Positions 53,080 to 62,806 of a stretch of 64,000 bases of DNA are shown here, piece by piece. Position 1 is the first letter of the stretch. Each line of letters opens with the position of its first letter. The notes under the pieces are model-generated. The model was not told the origin of the DNA, made no database searches, and was given only the letters and a program-made list of their open reading frames with translations. Origin of the DNA: CAZADS01 sp964483985 (GTDB lineage Bacteria > Pseudomonadota > Alphaproteobacteria > Thalassobaculales > Thalassobaculaceae); NCBI GenBank assembly GCA_964483985.1, contig CAZADS010000008.1:1-64000 (forward strand), given 5' to 3'. Both the position numbers and the translations under genes were made by a program.

Positions 53080-54036
53080 CTAATTTTTTATTCTATGTTC
53101 AGTTTTGCAATACTTTCGGTATAAAGGTTTGGTTATCATAGGTAAGAAATAAATTGGTATTTGCACTACAGCCAAGTATAGCCAAAGGTCCTGAGCGAAA
53201 GTTCCACTAGCAACTGGCAATAATAAAGCAGTGTTGCGATTGCCAGTTGATAATGCAATCGCACCGGCTACGCGTTTCTCGAATCGTAAAAATACTACAG
53301 CGCTAAAAAGTTGAGATCCGATGGAGGCTAAAACAGCTGCAGCAAGGAAGATTGGAATTTTATGGGGAGCAGTCTCAAGCGCTTGATGAAAGCCCCCCAT
53401 TATCGTGATAGCGAATAATAACATTGCTAGAACAATTATTCCGTCTACTGATTTAGCATGAGATTCAACCCGTTGATTGCCAATAAGCCACCGACTACCT
53501 TGCCCGATGATGCAGCATATAGATACCATGCCAAGTAGTTGTAACGATATGGAAGATGGATCCAAGCCTAAATTATCGCCTAACAGGAAAAGCAGAATAA
53601 TAGGTAAAGAGAAGGAAAATAGACAGGTGGACCCGATCATAGTTAGCAAAGCAGTTGGGCCATCTAGGTTTAAAATTATTGCTAAGCCTGGAATTGAGAC
53701 TAATGGTGGTGAACAACTCCAAGCAGTTAATACCACCAATAGACCTATTGGAACTGCCGAGATTGAGCCGATAAAGAAGATTAAAAAGGGCGTAACTAAA
53801 ATGATCCAAACGACGGCTACTAAAATCATAAGACTGCGTTGAACACGCTTTATGATAGTAGCAGGATTGAGGCAAAAAATAGAAACCGCGAGCATGAAAA
53901 TCACCAGAGGCTCCGCCAAGGGTCTGCTCAATTCAGTCAGGGAGGGAAATAGCAATCCTAAGACTACTCCTACCGGCATAACTAAAGTGCCATGGTGTCC
54001 GATAGCTGAGAGAAATTTTAACAATTTATGAATCAT
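53080..54036 (-). CDS. Bile acid:sodium symporter (BASS)-like membrane transporter
   Basis: 318 residues with eight to ten membrane spans. The first half has VMPVGVVLGLLFPSL, AEPLVIFMLAVSIFCL and AWSCSPPLVSIPGLAIIL. The second half ends AIALSTGNRNTALLLPVASG and LYLAVVQIPIYFLPMI. The overall helix pattern and the GNRNTAL crossover-like motif resemble SBF/BASS family symporters of organic anions. The substrate is unknown. It diverges from the thioesterase. Confidence 0.55.
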   Translation of the reverse strand: MIHKLLKFLSAIGHHGTLVMPVGVVLGLLFPSLTELSRPLAEPLVIFMLAVSIFCLNPATIIKRVQRSLMILVAVVWIILVTPFLIFFIGSISAVPIGLLVVLTAWSCSPPLVSIPGLAIILNLDGPTALLTMIGSTCLFSFSLPIILLFLLGDNLGLDPSSISLQLLGMVSICCIIGQGSRWLIGNQRVESHAKSVDGIIVLAMLLFAITIMGGFHQALETAPHKIPIFLAAAVLASIGSQLFSAVVFLRFEKRVAGAIALSTGNRNTALLLPVASGTFAQDLWLYLAVVQIPIYFLPMITKPLYRKYCKTEHRIKN

Positions 54037-54096
54037 ATTTTGGAAAACTTATGTGCACCACTATCTTATTTCCCTGCAACAGTTTAAAGATTATAA

Positions 54097-54588
54097 ATGG
54101 AAAACTCTAAGTTATTTTTCGCTGGGCGGTTGATGGTTCCAGACTCATGGATTGATTATAATGGTCATATGAACGTTGGATTTTACAGTGTAGCGTTTGA
54201 CAAGGCCACAGACACGTTGTTTGATGAGATTGGTATCGGTCAGTCATACAAAAATTTATCCAATGCTTCGATGTTTTGCGTTGAAACCCATCTCACTTAT
54301 GAACGAGAAGTTGGACTTGGCGACCCACTGATTTTTCACATACAAATGCTCGACTATGACGAAAAGCGGATTCATTTGTTTCATATGATGCGCCACGAAA
54401 CCAAGGGCTATTTGGCCGCAACCATGGAGTTCATGGGGTTGCACGTGGATATAGGAAAAAAGAAAGCTGCAATCTTTCCGGCTTTGATTAAGTCTAAGTT
54501 ATCTCTTTTGATGAAATCGCATTCGGTTATAGATAAACCCGTACAATGTGGTCGAATAATAGGGATTGGAAGCAAAAAGCCAATTTAA
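54097..54588 (+). CDS. Hotdog-fold acyl-CoA thioesterase
   Basis: 163 residues. VPDSWIDYNGHMNVGFYSVAFDKATDTLF is the 4HBT-type active-site start, with Asp/Asn of DYNGHMN. CVETHLTYEREVGLGDPLIFHIQMLDYDEKRIHLFHMMRH follows. It resembles the thioesterases found with carnitine/betaine-CoA genes, but none of those are adjacent, so the acyl-CoA substrate is open. Confidence 0.75.
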   Translation: MENSKLFFAGRLMVPDSWIDYNGHMNVGFYSVAFDKATDTLFDEIGIGQSYKNLSNASMFCVETHLTYEREVGLGDPLIFHIQMLDYDEKRIHLFHMMRHETKGYLAATMEFMGLHVDIGKKKAAIFPALIKSKLSLLMKSHSVIDKPVQCGRIIGIGSKKPI

Positions 54589-54701
54589 TGTATTTTTAGT
54601 TTCCTTATATACATCTAAACTAACGGCCATCTTATAATAAAAATTGTTTGGTCATTCATGAATATTGATCATCAAATTAGCCCTTATAGGGTTAAATTCT
54701 A

Positions 54702-56471
54702 ATGAGAAAAGCTATTTTCTCTAGGGTTAATAGACGTTTAGGTCGTGCCGTTAAAGATAAACAACTTTATCTTTCTCTGTTGGCTATAGTGGTCGGCACA
54801 GTTTCTGCACTTGGTGCAGTTGTATTCCGTGAAGCAATCGAGTTTTTCCAAATGGGGTTCTTTGGGTCTCCGTCCGCAAATCTTGCATCATTGGTGTCAT
54901 CATTGCCAACGTGGCAGGTTGTGGCGACACCAGTTATTGGGGGCTTGTTTGTTGGGTTGTTGGTCCGCTATTGTGTAAGTGACCAGCGTTGTCATGGTGT
55001 CGCTGAGGTTATAGAAGCAAGTGCTATCCGCGGTGGGCGAATGAAAGTTAGGGATGGCATAGCATCGGCTGTAATTAGCGGGTTGTCTATTGGAAGCGGC
55101 GCATCGGTAGGCCGAGAAGGCCCGGCGGTACAATTGGGGGCAACGTTGGCAAGTGCTCTAAATGGGCCATTAAAACTCGATAGATCGCAAAGCCGTATAA
55201 TGCTAGGTTCTGGGGTGGCAGCAGCTATCGCAGCATCTTTTAATGCTCCGATAGCGGGTGTGTTTTTCGCGCATGAAGTTATTATTGGCCACTATGCATT
55301 GCCTGCATTTGCTCCGGTAGCGATTGCTGCTATTACCGGTACGGTAATTTCGCGAATTTACTTTGGAGACTTTCCAGCTTTTATAATAACAAGTCATGAC
55401 ATTACATCATTTCTTGAATTGCCAGCGTTTGCTCTTTTAGGGGCGGTATGCGCTGTGGTCGCTGTTTGTTTTATTCGTTTGGTTCCTTTGGTTCAGCATT
55501 TCTATGCTAAATTAAACGTTCCAAAAATTCTTATGCCAGCTATTGGCGGTTTGATGATCGGTATTTTAGCGATATGGTTTCCCGAAATTATGGGAGTAGG
55601 ATATGAGGCCACAAACCGAGCCTTAAACGAAGAGTATGACTTAAAGCCCTTGGTCACTCTCGCGTTTATAAAGGTAACTGCGACTGTCATCTGTTTGGGG
55701 TCGGGGTTTGGTGGCGGAGTCTTTAGCCCCTCGCTTTTCGTTGGTGCTATGATAGGTGGGGCTTTTGGAATTCTCGCGGCTATTCCATTCCCAGAATTAG
55801 CCTCTTCTTTAGGATCGTATAGTATTACAGGTATGGGAGCAATGGCTGCTGCAGTCCTAAGTGCACCCATATCCACTACTTTGATGATTTTCGAACTAAC
55901 CGGAGACTACCGCTTAACCATAGCCGTATTAGTTGCGGTAGTTTGCGCTACCGTAATCACCAGGGTAACGCATGGTCCATCGTATTTTCTCTGGATGCTT
56001 GCGTCTCGGGGTGTTGATTTAGCAGGGGGGCATGACGTTGGCATGCTTGCTCAACCAAAGTTAGCCACTCTTATTCGACAAGATCATGTTACGCTAAATC
56101 AGGGTGAATCCTTATCTTTTCTTCGGGAAAAATTAATCACAGCTCCCAACGGTGAAGTATTTGTAGAGAATAAGGGCGTTTTCGTAGGACGCTTAATGCT
56201 TTCGGATCTTGGTCCTTCAGCGTTTGATGATAGATTTGATGATGAAAAAACGGTAGGCCAACTAGTCAAACGAACAGAGCGTTTTGTTTATCAACATTAT
56301 ACTTTGGAGCAAGTTGCGGAAGTTTTTTCTCGCGGGGAAGATTCATTGTTAGCTGTTCTTGATAATGCTGAAGGACAGAGGATAATGGGTTGCGTCCATG
56401 AAAGGGATATTATGAGAGCTCATATTTCTTATATCCAAGCGTTAGAGCGGCTGCGTTTAGAAGAACATTGA
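54702..56471 (+). CDS. ClC-family chloride channel/transporter with CBS domains
   Basis: 589 residues. The membrane part (about 20-435) has the gating Glu139 in GASVGREGPAVQLGA, and GSGFGGGVFSPSLFVGAMIGG plus GPSYFLWML line the chloride path. Two C-terminal CBS-like repeats occupy about 450-580. At the site of the proton-handling Glu203 of E. coli ClcA, this protein has Val193 (FFAHEVII aligned with LFIIEEMR), which favours uncoupled chloride flow over exchange. Residues before the first CBS repeat are hydrophilic. Confidence 0.88.
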   Translation: MRKAIFSRVNRRLGRAVKDKQLYLSLLAIVVGTVSALGAVVFREAIEFFQMGFFGSPSANLASLVSSLPTWQVVATPVIGGLFVGLLVRYCVSDQRCHGVAEVIEASAIRGGRMKVRDGIASAVISGLSIGSGASVGREGPAVQLGATLASALNGPLKLDRSQSRIMLGSGVAAAIAASFNAPIAGVFFAHEVIIGHYALPAFAPVAIAAITGTVISRIYFGDFPAFIITSHDITSFLELPAFALLGAVCAVVAVCFIRLVPLVQHFYAKLNVPKILMPAIGGLMIGILAIWFPEIMGVGYEATNRALNEEYDLKPLVTLAFIKVTATVICLGSGFGGGVFSPSLFVGAMIGGAFGILAAIPFPELASSLGSYSITGMGAMAAAVLSAPISTTLMIFELTGDYRLTIAVLVAVVCATVITRVTHGPSYFLWMLASRGVDLAGGHDVGMLAQPKLATLIRQDHVTLNQGESLSFLREKLITAPNGEVFVENKGVFVGRLMLSDLGPSAFDDRFDDEKTVGQLVKRTERFVYQHYTLEQVAEVFSRGEDSLLAVLDNAEGQRIMGCVHERDIMRAHISYIQALERLRLEEH

Positions 56472-56656
56472 TTATTAGACCGGTCATGCGATTCGCTAAT
56501 GAAAATGGATATCAGGTGTTTGTTGACGACGCGTTGCATTTAAGTAAGCCAACAGAAAAATGATTTCGATTTATCCGGTTCGGTAAGCATTTTATTATAG
56601 CAAAAAGAATCTATAGATTGTTGCGCGAATAAATCATTCTGGGAAATTTTAGGAAA

Positions 56657-58987
56657 ATGAATGAAAACTACTCAAGTGACACTTCGTCAAGTGGATTGGA
56701 AAAAATTCAGGGGATGACTCCCATAGGCAGGTATATGGCTGGATTAAATCGGATGCAGCGTCAAGCAGTTGAAACTCACAACGGCGCCTTGTTGGTTCTT
56801 GCCGGTGCCGGTACGGGCAAAACGCGAGTTTTGACCACGAGATTGGCTCATTTGCTTGCCACTGGCTCTGCGAAACCGTGGACGGTATTGGCCGTGACAT
56901 TTACAAACAAAGCTGCAAGAGAAATGCGCGAACGAGTTAGAGCGATAATTGGACCTGTTGCGGAAGAAGTATGGCTGGGGACTTTTCATGCGTTGTGTAC
57001 TCGTATACTGCGTCGTCATTCTGAGTGCGTCGGACTGAAATCAAATTTCACCATTCTAGACACTGATGATCAGTTGCGCTTAATCAAGCAAATTCTACAA
57101 TCGGAGAATATAGATGAAAAAAAATGGCCGGCCAGACTGGTATTAGGAGTGATTCAGAGATGGAAAGATAGAGGATTAAGGCCTGGTATTATTGACATGG
57201 CGGAAGTTGGAGATCTAGTCGGGGGAAGGCTTGTAGATATTTACAGCTTGTATCAAAATCGCTTGAAAGTTTTAAACGCAGCGGATTTTGGTGACCTTTT
57301 GCTCCATTGCCTGACGTTATTTAACGAACAGCCGGATATACTCAAAATTTATCAGAATCGTTTTAGTCACATACTAGTCGATGAGTATCAAGATACAAAT
57401 GTTGCCCAATATCTTTGGCTTAGATTATTAGCTCAGGCACGCAAAAATATTTGCTGCGTTGGTGATGATGATCAGTCTATTTATGGTTGGAGGGGTGCCG
57501 AAGTTGAAAATATTTTGAGATTTGAAAAAGACTTTCCTGGAGCTAAAATTGTTCGATTAGAGCAAAATTATAGATCTTCTTCGCTGATACTAGAAGCCGC
57601 TTCGGCCTTGATCTCTTTTAATGAAGGGAGGCTAGGGAAAACGCTTTGGACGGATGGTGACCAAGGCGAGAAAATAGTTTTAAGGAGTGTTTGGGATGGA
57701 GAAGCCGAGGCTAGGGCTGTGGGCGAACAAATAGAAATTCTTCAGCGAAATGGTACACCTTTAAAAGAAATAGCTATTTTAGTCAGGGCTGGTTTCCAAA
57801 CCAGAGAATTCGAAGATCGGTTTTTGACACTCGGTCTCCCATATCAGGTAATCGGAGGAGCTCGTTTTTATGAACGCGCTGAAATAAGAGATGCGATAGC
57901 TTATTTTCGGGTTATTTATCAACCGAACGATGATTTAGCGCTGGAACGTATCATTAACAAGCCTAAACGAGGCATTGGAAGGGCGAACTTTCAAGCTATT
58001 CATCATTTGGCGCGAACAAGTCAAATTTCTTTATGGGATGCAATCAATAATATCATTCAGACTCAAGAGTTGCGTCCGACTGCCATACGGTCTCTTTCTA
58101 AATTAATAGACAATTTTAATCGTTGGCGTAGTTTGTTGGAAGTTGAGAACCATGCTGAATTAGCCGGAATAGTTTTAGATGAATCTGGCTATACGGAAAT
58201 GTTGCAAAGTGATAAGTCCCCAGAAGCGCCAGGTCGCTTGGAAAATTTAAAGGAATTAGTGAGCGCCATAGAAGAATTCGAAAACCTAGGAATTTTTCTG
58301 GAACATATTAGTTTAGTCATGGAAAACGTTATGTCTATCAACGGTGATCATATTAGCTTGATGACTTTGCATGCGGCAAAGGGTTTGGAATTCGACGTAG
58401 TTTTTCTTCCAGGTTGGGAAGAGGGTATATTTCCCAATCAGCGTTCGCTTGACGAAAATGGTTTGGTTGGCCTCGAAGAGGAACGAAGACTAGCATATGT
58501 TGGACTTACAAGAGCTCGACGTTCCGTCGAGATTAGTTTTTCAGCAAATAGACGCCTTTATGGAAACTGGCAGAGTACTATACCCTCTCGGTTCGTTGAT
58601 GAATTGCCAGAGAAGAACCTGGAAGTTGAAAGTGAAATTGGATTATTTTCTGGGGTTAGCGGTGCGGAAAATAATGGATTTGGTGATAGTTCTTGGCACG
58701 GAATTTCTAAATCGTGGAGAGGCACTCCTATAGGTAATACCGGAGCGCAATATAGAACCGGATATGAACGGCAGGGTAATATTTTCAATTCGCAAACGCC
58801 TAATGTCGACGGCGAGCGATATATAGTCAATGAAACGCACCAAAGTTCATTTACTAAAGGAGATAGAGTATTCCATCAAAAATTTGGGATGGGTACCGTA
58901 ACCAACGTTGATGGAGATAAACTTGATATCACTTTTGATAAGGCAGGAGATAAGAAGGTAATGGCTAGTTTTGTTTCGCAACCATGA
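56657..58987 (+). CDS. uvrD: UvrD/PcrA-type SF1 DNA helicase
   Basis: 3'-5' helicase of nucleotide-excision and mismatch repair. 776 residues. Q motif LNRMQRQAVE, Walker A LAGAGTGKTRVL, motif Ia TFTNKAAREMRERV, Walker B ILVDEYQDTNVAQY, VGDDDQSIYGWRGAEVENI, LEQNYRSS, and motifs V/VI (LMTLHAAKGLEFDVVFLPGWEEG, RRLAYVGLTRARR). A Tudor-like C-terminal segment ends GDRVFHQKFGMGTVTNVDGDKL. prmA overlaps its stop by 4 bases. Confidence 0.95.
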   Translation: MNENYSSDTSSSGLEKIQGMTPIGRYMAGLNRMQRQAVETHNGALLVLAGAGTGKTRVLTTRLAHLLATGSAKPWTVLAVTFTNKAAREMRERVRAIIGPVAEEVWLGTFHALCTRILRRHSECVGLKSNFTILDTDDQLRLIKQILQSENIDEKKWPARLVLGVIQRWKDRGLRPGIIDMAEVGDLVGGRLVDIYSLYQNRLKVLNAADFGDLLLHCLTLFNEQPDILKIYQNRFSHILVDEYQDTNVAQYLWLRLLAQARKNICCVGDDDQSIYGWRGAEVENILRFEKDFPGAKIVRLEQNYRSSSLILEAASALISFNEGRLGKTLWTDGDQGEKIVLRSVWDGEAEARAVGEQIEILQRNGTPLKEIAILVRAGFQTREFEDRFLTLGLPYQVIGGARFYERAEIRDAIAYFRVIYQPNDDLALERIINKPKRGIGRANFQAIHHLARTSQISLWDAINNIIQTQELRPTAIRSLSKLIDNFNRWRSLLEVENHAELAGIVLDESGYTEMLQSDKSPEAPGRLENLKELVSAIEEFENLGIFLEHISLVMENVMSINGDHISLMTLHAAKGLEFDVVFLPGWEEGIFPNQRSLDENGLVGLEEERRLAYVGLTRARRSVEISFSANRRLYGNWQSTIPSRFVDELPEKNLEVESEIGLFSGVSGAENNGFGDSSWHGISKSWRGTPIGNTGAQYRTGYERQGNIFNSQTPNVDGERYIVNETHQSSFTKGDRVFHQKFGMGTVTNVDGDKLDITFDKAGDKKVMASFVSQP

Positions 58988-59856
58988 CCCACATCTGGCA
59001 GCTATCGGCGGAAGTTTTGCAGGACGACGTTAGTATTTTAGAGGATGCCCTGGGACCTTTTTTAGTTTCACTATCAATCTTTGAACTTCAAGATGATGGG
59101 AAGTGTTTGATTACCGGTATTATTAATGGGTTTCCCGATCATGTTGCCATTAGAAACGCGGTCCAAACTTCTTCTAAATACTACGATATTCAAATTCCAT
59201 GTTTTGATATCAATTTGTTACCTCAGACAGACTGGCTTGCTAAAAATAGGGAATCTTTTCCGACTCTTCATTATGGTCGTTTTTTCATTCATGGCTCTAA
59301 CCAGCGGGATTTACGACCCGTGAACGCGATCGCTGTTGAAATGGAGGCTGGTAGGGCATTTGGGTCTGGAACTCATGGAAGTACGGAAGGTTGTTTGTGG
59401 GCTATTAATAATTTGGGTCGATTTTTTCGCCCAAGTCGTGTTCTAGACCTTGGATGTGGATCTGGTATTTTGGGCATTTCTGCGGCACTTTTATGGAGGA
59501 ATGCGTGTATAATGGCACTTGATTCGGATATTGAAGCGGTTAAAACAACCCGTGAAAATGCTAAAGTAAACAAAGTCAAATCGAGGATAATGAGTCAAAT
59601 CGGATATGGATATCCCCGCATCTCAGTTTCAGAAAGTTCACGTTTCGATTTAGTTTTGGCGAATATTTTAGCTTCCCCTTTAATTTCAATGGCCTTTCCT
59701 TCGTCACGATGGATCCGACGAGGTGGTAGGATTGTGCTTAGCGGATTACTAACCACTCAAGAAAGGGAAGTAATAGCGGCTTATAAAACTAATAAATTCT
59801 CTTTATGCCAACGATACCGAATTTTTGGGTGGAGTACACTTGTCCTACGCCGTTAG
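58984..59856 (+). CDS. prmA: Ribosomal protein L11 methyltransferase
   Basis: Trimethylates ribosomal protein L11. 290 residues. The N-terminal ferredoxin-like domain is short. AFGSGTHGSTEGCLWAIN is the PrmA signature before the SAM site VLDLGCGSGILGISA, and LVLANILASPLISMA is the NxxA-type substrate motif. Its ATG overlaps the helicase TGA (ATGA), so it is translationally coupled. Confidence 0.92.
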   Translation: MTHIWQLSAEVLQDDVSILEDALGPFLVSLSIFELQDDGKCLITGIINGFPDHVAIRNAVQTSSKYYDIQIPCFDINLLPQTDWLAKNRESFPTLHYGRFFIHGSNQRDLRPVNAIAVEMEAGRAFGSGTHGSTEGCLWAINNLGRFFRPSRVLDLGCGSGILGISAALLWRNACIMALDSDIEAVKTTRENAKVNKVKSRIMSQIGYGYPRISVSESSRFDLVLANILASPLISMAFPSSRWIRRGGRIVLSGLLTTQEREVIAAYKTNKFSLCQRYRIFGWSTLVLRR

Positions 59857-59951
59857 AAACTGTCAAAGAAATGCGGTCTTGTAGGCGTTAAGACCTAGGC
59901 TTATCGTCTTACTGAAATATAAAGATGGATTAGCTTGCAAAGGAGACGAGT

Positions 59952-61985
59952 GTGAATTCCTCGAATATTGTGGGACACGATGTGCCTAACCTTATAGGCA
60001 AGGCTTGCAAATTTCTGGAGAACCTAGGACTTTCGATCAGCCAACAGAGACTAATATCTTTGATAGATGGTGTTAACGCGTCTCCTCTGGAAATTGATGA
60101 TGAAAGCTGGTTTGCTTTATTCGATGTGTCGTTAAGCCCAGATTTGTGTGCTCTCCTCATTGCTCTTCGAAAAAATCGGTTAAAACAAAATGCAAAGATA
60201 AAAATTTCCTCGGTTGATAGATTAGTTAAACTCAGGAATAGACTGACAGATATGTCAATCGAAGGGTTTATTCTTCCGCGTTCGGATGAGCACAAAAGTG
60301 AATATTTGCCCGCTCGTGCGGAGCGGTTGGCCTGGTTAACCGATTTTACAGGGTCGGCAGGTTGCGTCGTTGTTTTAAAGAAAAGAGCCGCTGTATTTAC
60401 AGATGGTCGTTATTCCTTGCAAATTAAGCAAGAAACAAATCCAGATCTTTATGAAGCAATAAATACTTCTTCCGTAACTGTCGTAAAATGGCTTGAAAGA
60501 TCTTTGACGAGAGGCCAAAAAATTGGATACGACCCCTGGCTACATACGTCGGATGAAGTGGAGCGTTTGAAAGCAGCAGCACAAGTTACAGATTCTATGT
60601 TAATCCCAGTACATGAAAACCCAATAGACTATCTCTGGATCGATCAACCACCAGCACCATTAACACCGGCCGTTCCGCATGACATCAGGTTTACAGGTAC
60701 TTCTCTGACTGAAAAAACAGCCATTATTTCGAGTCTAATCAAGTCTGATGGACAAGATGCTGTTATTCTGACCTCCCCAGAGTCTATCGCATGGTTACTC
60801 AATATTCGGGGAAATGATGTGCCACGCACCCCATTATCTTTAAGCTTTGCGATTTTAAAACAAGATGGGATTGAACTTTTTATTGATGAACGCAAAATCT
60901 CTAATGATCTTCGGAAACATTTAGGAAACTCAGTTTCAATAGTACCTATAGCAATGCTGGGCACTGCAATTGAATGCCTTGTTAAACAAGATGTGGTGAT
61001 CCGAGTTGATTCAGCGACTAGTCCGATTTGGATCAATAATTGCGTAGAACGAGCAGGAGGTTTCCCCAGTCAGGGGGTTGATCCTGTAATTCTGCCTAAG
61101 GCTATAAAAAATGAAACAGAATTAGCAGGAACTCGGGCAGCTCATCTTAGGGATGGATTGGCTTTCACTAGATTTTTGCACTGGTTTTCAATGAATGCTC
61201 CAAAAGGAATTGTTGATGAAATTGTTTCGGCGGATCAATTATTCAAATTCAGATCAGAAGATCTGTTGTTTAGAGATTTGAGTTTTGATACGATTTCTGG
61301 ATCAGGGCCTAATGGCGCGATAGTCCATTACCGTGTGACCAATCAAAGTAATCGGATACTGCAGATGGGCGATTTGTACCTTGTAGATTCCGGAGCGCAA
61401 TATCTAGATGGGACAACTGATATTACTCGGACTTTGGTCGTGGGTGACCCGAGTGAAGAAGTTCGAGATCGATATACAAGGGTGTTGAAAGGACATATCG
61501 CTATCGCACTGGCCTGTTTCCCAGAGGGAACTACGGGTTCGCAGCTTGACCCTTTAGCACGAGTCTCGTTATGGGAAGCAGGTCTTGACTTTGATCATGG
61601 TACTGGACATGGGGTAGGGTCGTATTTAGGTGTTCATGAAGGACCACAAAGGATTTCGAAGGTCAGCAATTCTGTTTCATTGAAACCGGGTATGATTATT
61701 TCAAACGAACCAGGCTATTACAAAGAAGGCTTCTATGGAATTCGTTTGGAGAACTTAATAGTTGTTAAAGAGCGAGAAATAGATGGTGGTGATCGAAAAA
61801 TGTTAGGTTTTGAAACTATCACGGTAGCTCCATTTGAAAAAAAATTGATTGACTTGGCGTTGTTAACGGACGCCGAAATAAACTGGGTAAATTCCTATCA
61901 TGAATGGGTTTACGAAAAGTTGAATGCTGGTTTAGATGGAGAAGTTGCGGCATGGCTGGCAGATGCTACAGTTAAAATATCGTGA
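59952..61985 (+). CDS. pepP: Xaa-Pro aminopeptidase (M24B) with extra N-terminal domain
   Basis: Dimetal peptidase removing residues before proline. 677 residues against about 600 usual. The standard protein begins near residue 85 (LVKLRNRLTDMSIEGFILPRSDEHKSEYLP). The middle creatinase-like domain and C-terminal pita-bread domain follow, with metal ligands in LYLVDSGAQYLDGTTDITRTLVVG, FDHGTGHGVGSYLGVHEGP, ISNEPGYY and GIRLENLIVV. The start is GTG with AAGGAG six bases before it, so the extra 80 residues (helical, no family recognised) appear genuine. Confidence 0.9.
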   Translation: MNSSNIVGHDVPNLIGKACKFLENLGLSISQQRLISLIDGVNASPLEIDDESWFALFDVSLSPDLCALLIALRKNRLKQNAKIKISSVDRLVKLRNRLTDMSIEGFILPRSDEHKSEYLPARAERLAWLTDFTGSAGCVVVLKKRAAVFTDGRYSLQIKQETNPDLYEAINTSSVTVVKWLERSLTRGQKIGYDPWLHTSDEVERLKAAAQVTDSMLIPVHENPIDYLWIDQPPAPLTPAVPHDIRFTGTSLTEKTAIISSLIKSDGQDAVILTSPESIAWLLNIRGNDVPRTPLSLSFAILKQDGIELFIDERKISNDLRKHLGNSVSIVPIAMLGTAIECLVKQDVVIRVDSATSPIWINNCVERAGGFPSQGVDPVILPKAIKNETELAGTRAAHLRDGLAFTRFLHWFSMNAPKGIVDEIVSADQLFKFRSEDLLFRDLSFDTISGSGPNGAIVHYRVTNQSNRILQMGDLYLVDSGAQYLDGTTDITRTLVVGDPSEEVRDRYTRVLKGHIAIALACFPEGTTGSQLDPLARVSLWEAGLDFDHGTGHGVGSYLGVHEGPQRISKVSNSVSLKPGMIISNEPGYYKEGFYGIRLENLIVVKEREIDGGDRKMLGFETITVAPFEKKLIDLALLTDAEINWVNSYHEWVYEKLNAGLDGEVAAWLADATVKIS

Positions 61986-62013
61986 AAGATGGGACGAGGG
62001 TTTAGGGGGATCT

Positions 62014-62802
62014 ATGCAATACAAAACTATAACTTATGAACTTGAATCTGGTCTTGCAAAAATTATGTTTAATCGGCCCGAGGCCGGACATGCAATTAAT
62101 CGTGATTTTGTCTATGAGTTTATGGATGTCGCGAGTCGCTCTACTACTGACCCAAATGTTCGCTGTATAATGATATCTGCGACGGGATCAATATATGGGT
62201 TTGGCGGGGACTTAAAATTCTTTTCCTCTGAAATCGATCGCATTGAAGCGACTTTAATAGAACTTACTGCTGTTCTTCACCAAGCAATTCAACGTTTTCA
62301 TTATTGTAAAGTTCCATTAATAATAGCCGTAAACGGGATGGCGGCCGGTGGTGGTTTCAGCTTAGCCTTGTTTTCAGATTTGGTAATAGCTTCTCGTTCA
62401 GCAAAATTCGTAATGGCTTACACTAACGCAGGTTTATCACCGGACGGCAGTTCGTCGTATTATCTCCCCCGCATTGTCGGATTGCGAAGAGCTCAAGAAT
62501 TGATGCTGACCAACCGCATGTTAACAGCGGAAGAAGCGCAGGATTGGGGTATCGTTACCAAAGTGGTTGAGGAGGAAATATTATTGGTTGAAGCTGAAGC
62601 ACTCGGGCGACGATTAGCGAAAGGTCCCACTAAGGCTTATGGGGCTGTGAAAAAATTATTGTCGCGAACCTTTGAACAAACACTGGAGAGTCAACTCGAA
62701 GAGGAATCAAAATTAATTGCCAAAATGGGTGGATCAGCCGATGGACGGGAGGGCCTAGACGCGTTCCTAAATAAAAGAAAGCCTTCGTTTAAAGGAGAAT
62801 GA
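62014..62802 (+). CDS. Crotonase-family enoyl-CoA hydratase/isomerase, PaaG-like
   Basis: 263 residues from the ATG at 62014 (GGGGGA just upstream; an earlier in-frame ATG lies inside the peptidase gene). The oxyanion loops are GSIYGFGGDL and VNGMAAGGGFSLALFSDLVIA. Where hydratases have two catalytic Glu, this has NAGLSPDGSSSYYLPRIVG. The Asp of PDG matches isomerases of the PaaG type. It is followed 4 bases later by the dehalogenase gene. It is a paralogue of the broken crotonase at 21.3 kb. Confidence 0.85.
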   Translation: MQYKTITYELESGLAKIMFNRPEAGHAINRDFVYEFMDVASRSTTDPNVRCIMISATGSIYGFGGDLKFFSSEIDRIEATLIELTAVLHQAIQRFHYCKVPLIIAVNGMAAGGGFSLALFSDLVIASRSAKFVMAYTNAGLSPDGSSSYYLPRIVGLRRAQELMLTNRMLTAEEAQDWGIVTKVVEEEILLVEAEALGRRLAKGPTKAYGAVKKLLSRTFEQTLESQLEEESKLIAKMGGSADGREGLDAFLNKRKPSFKGE

Positions 62803-62806
62803 AATA

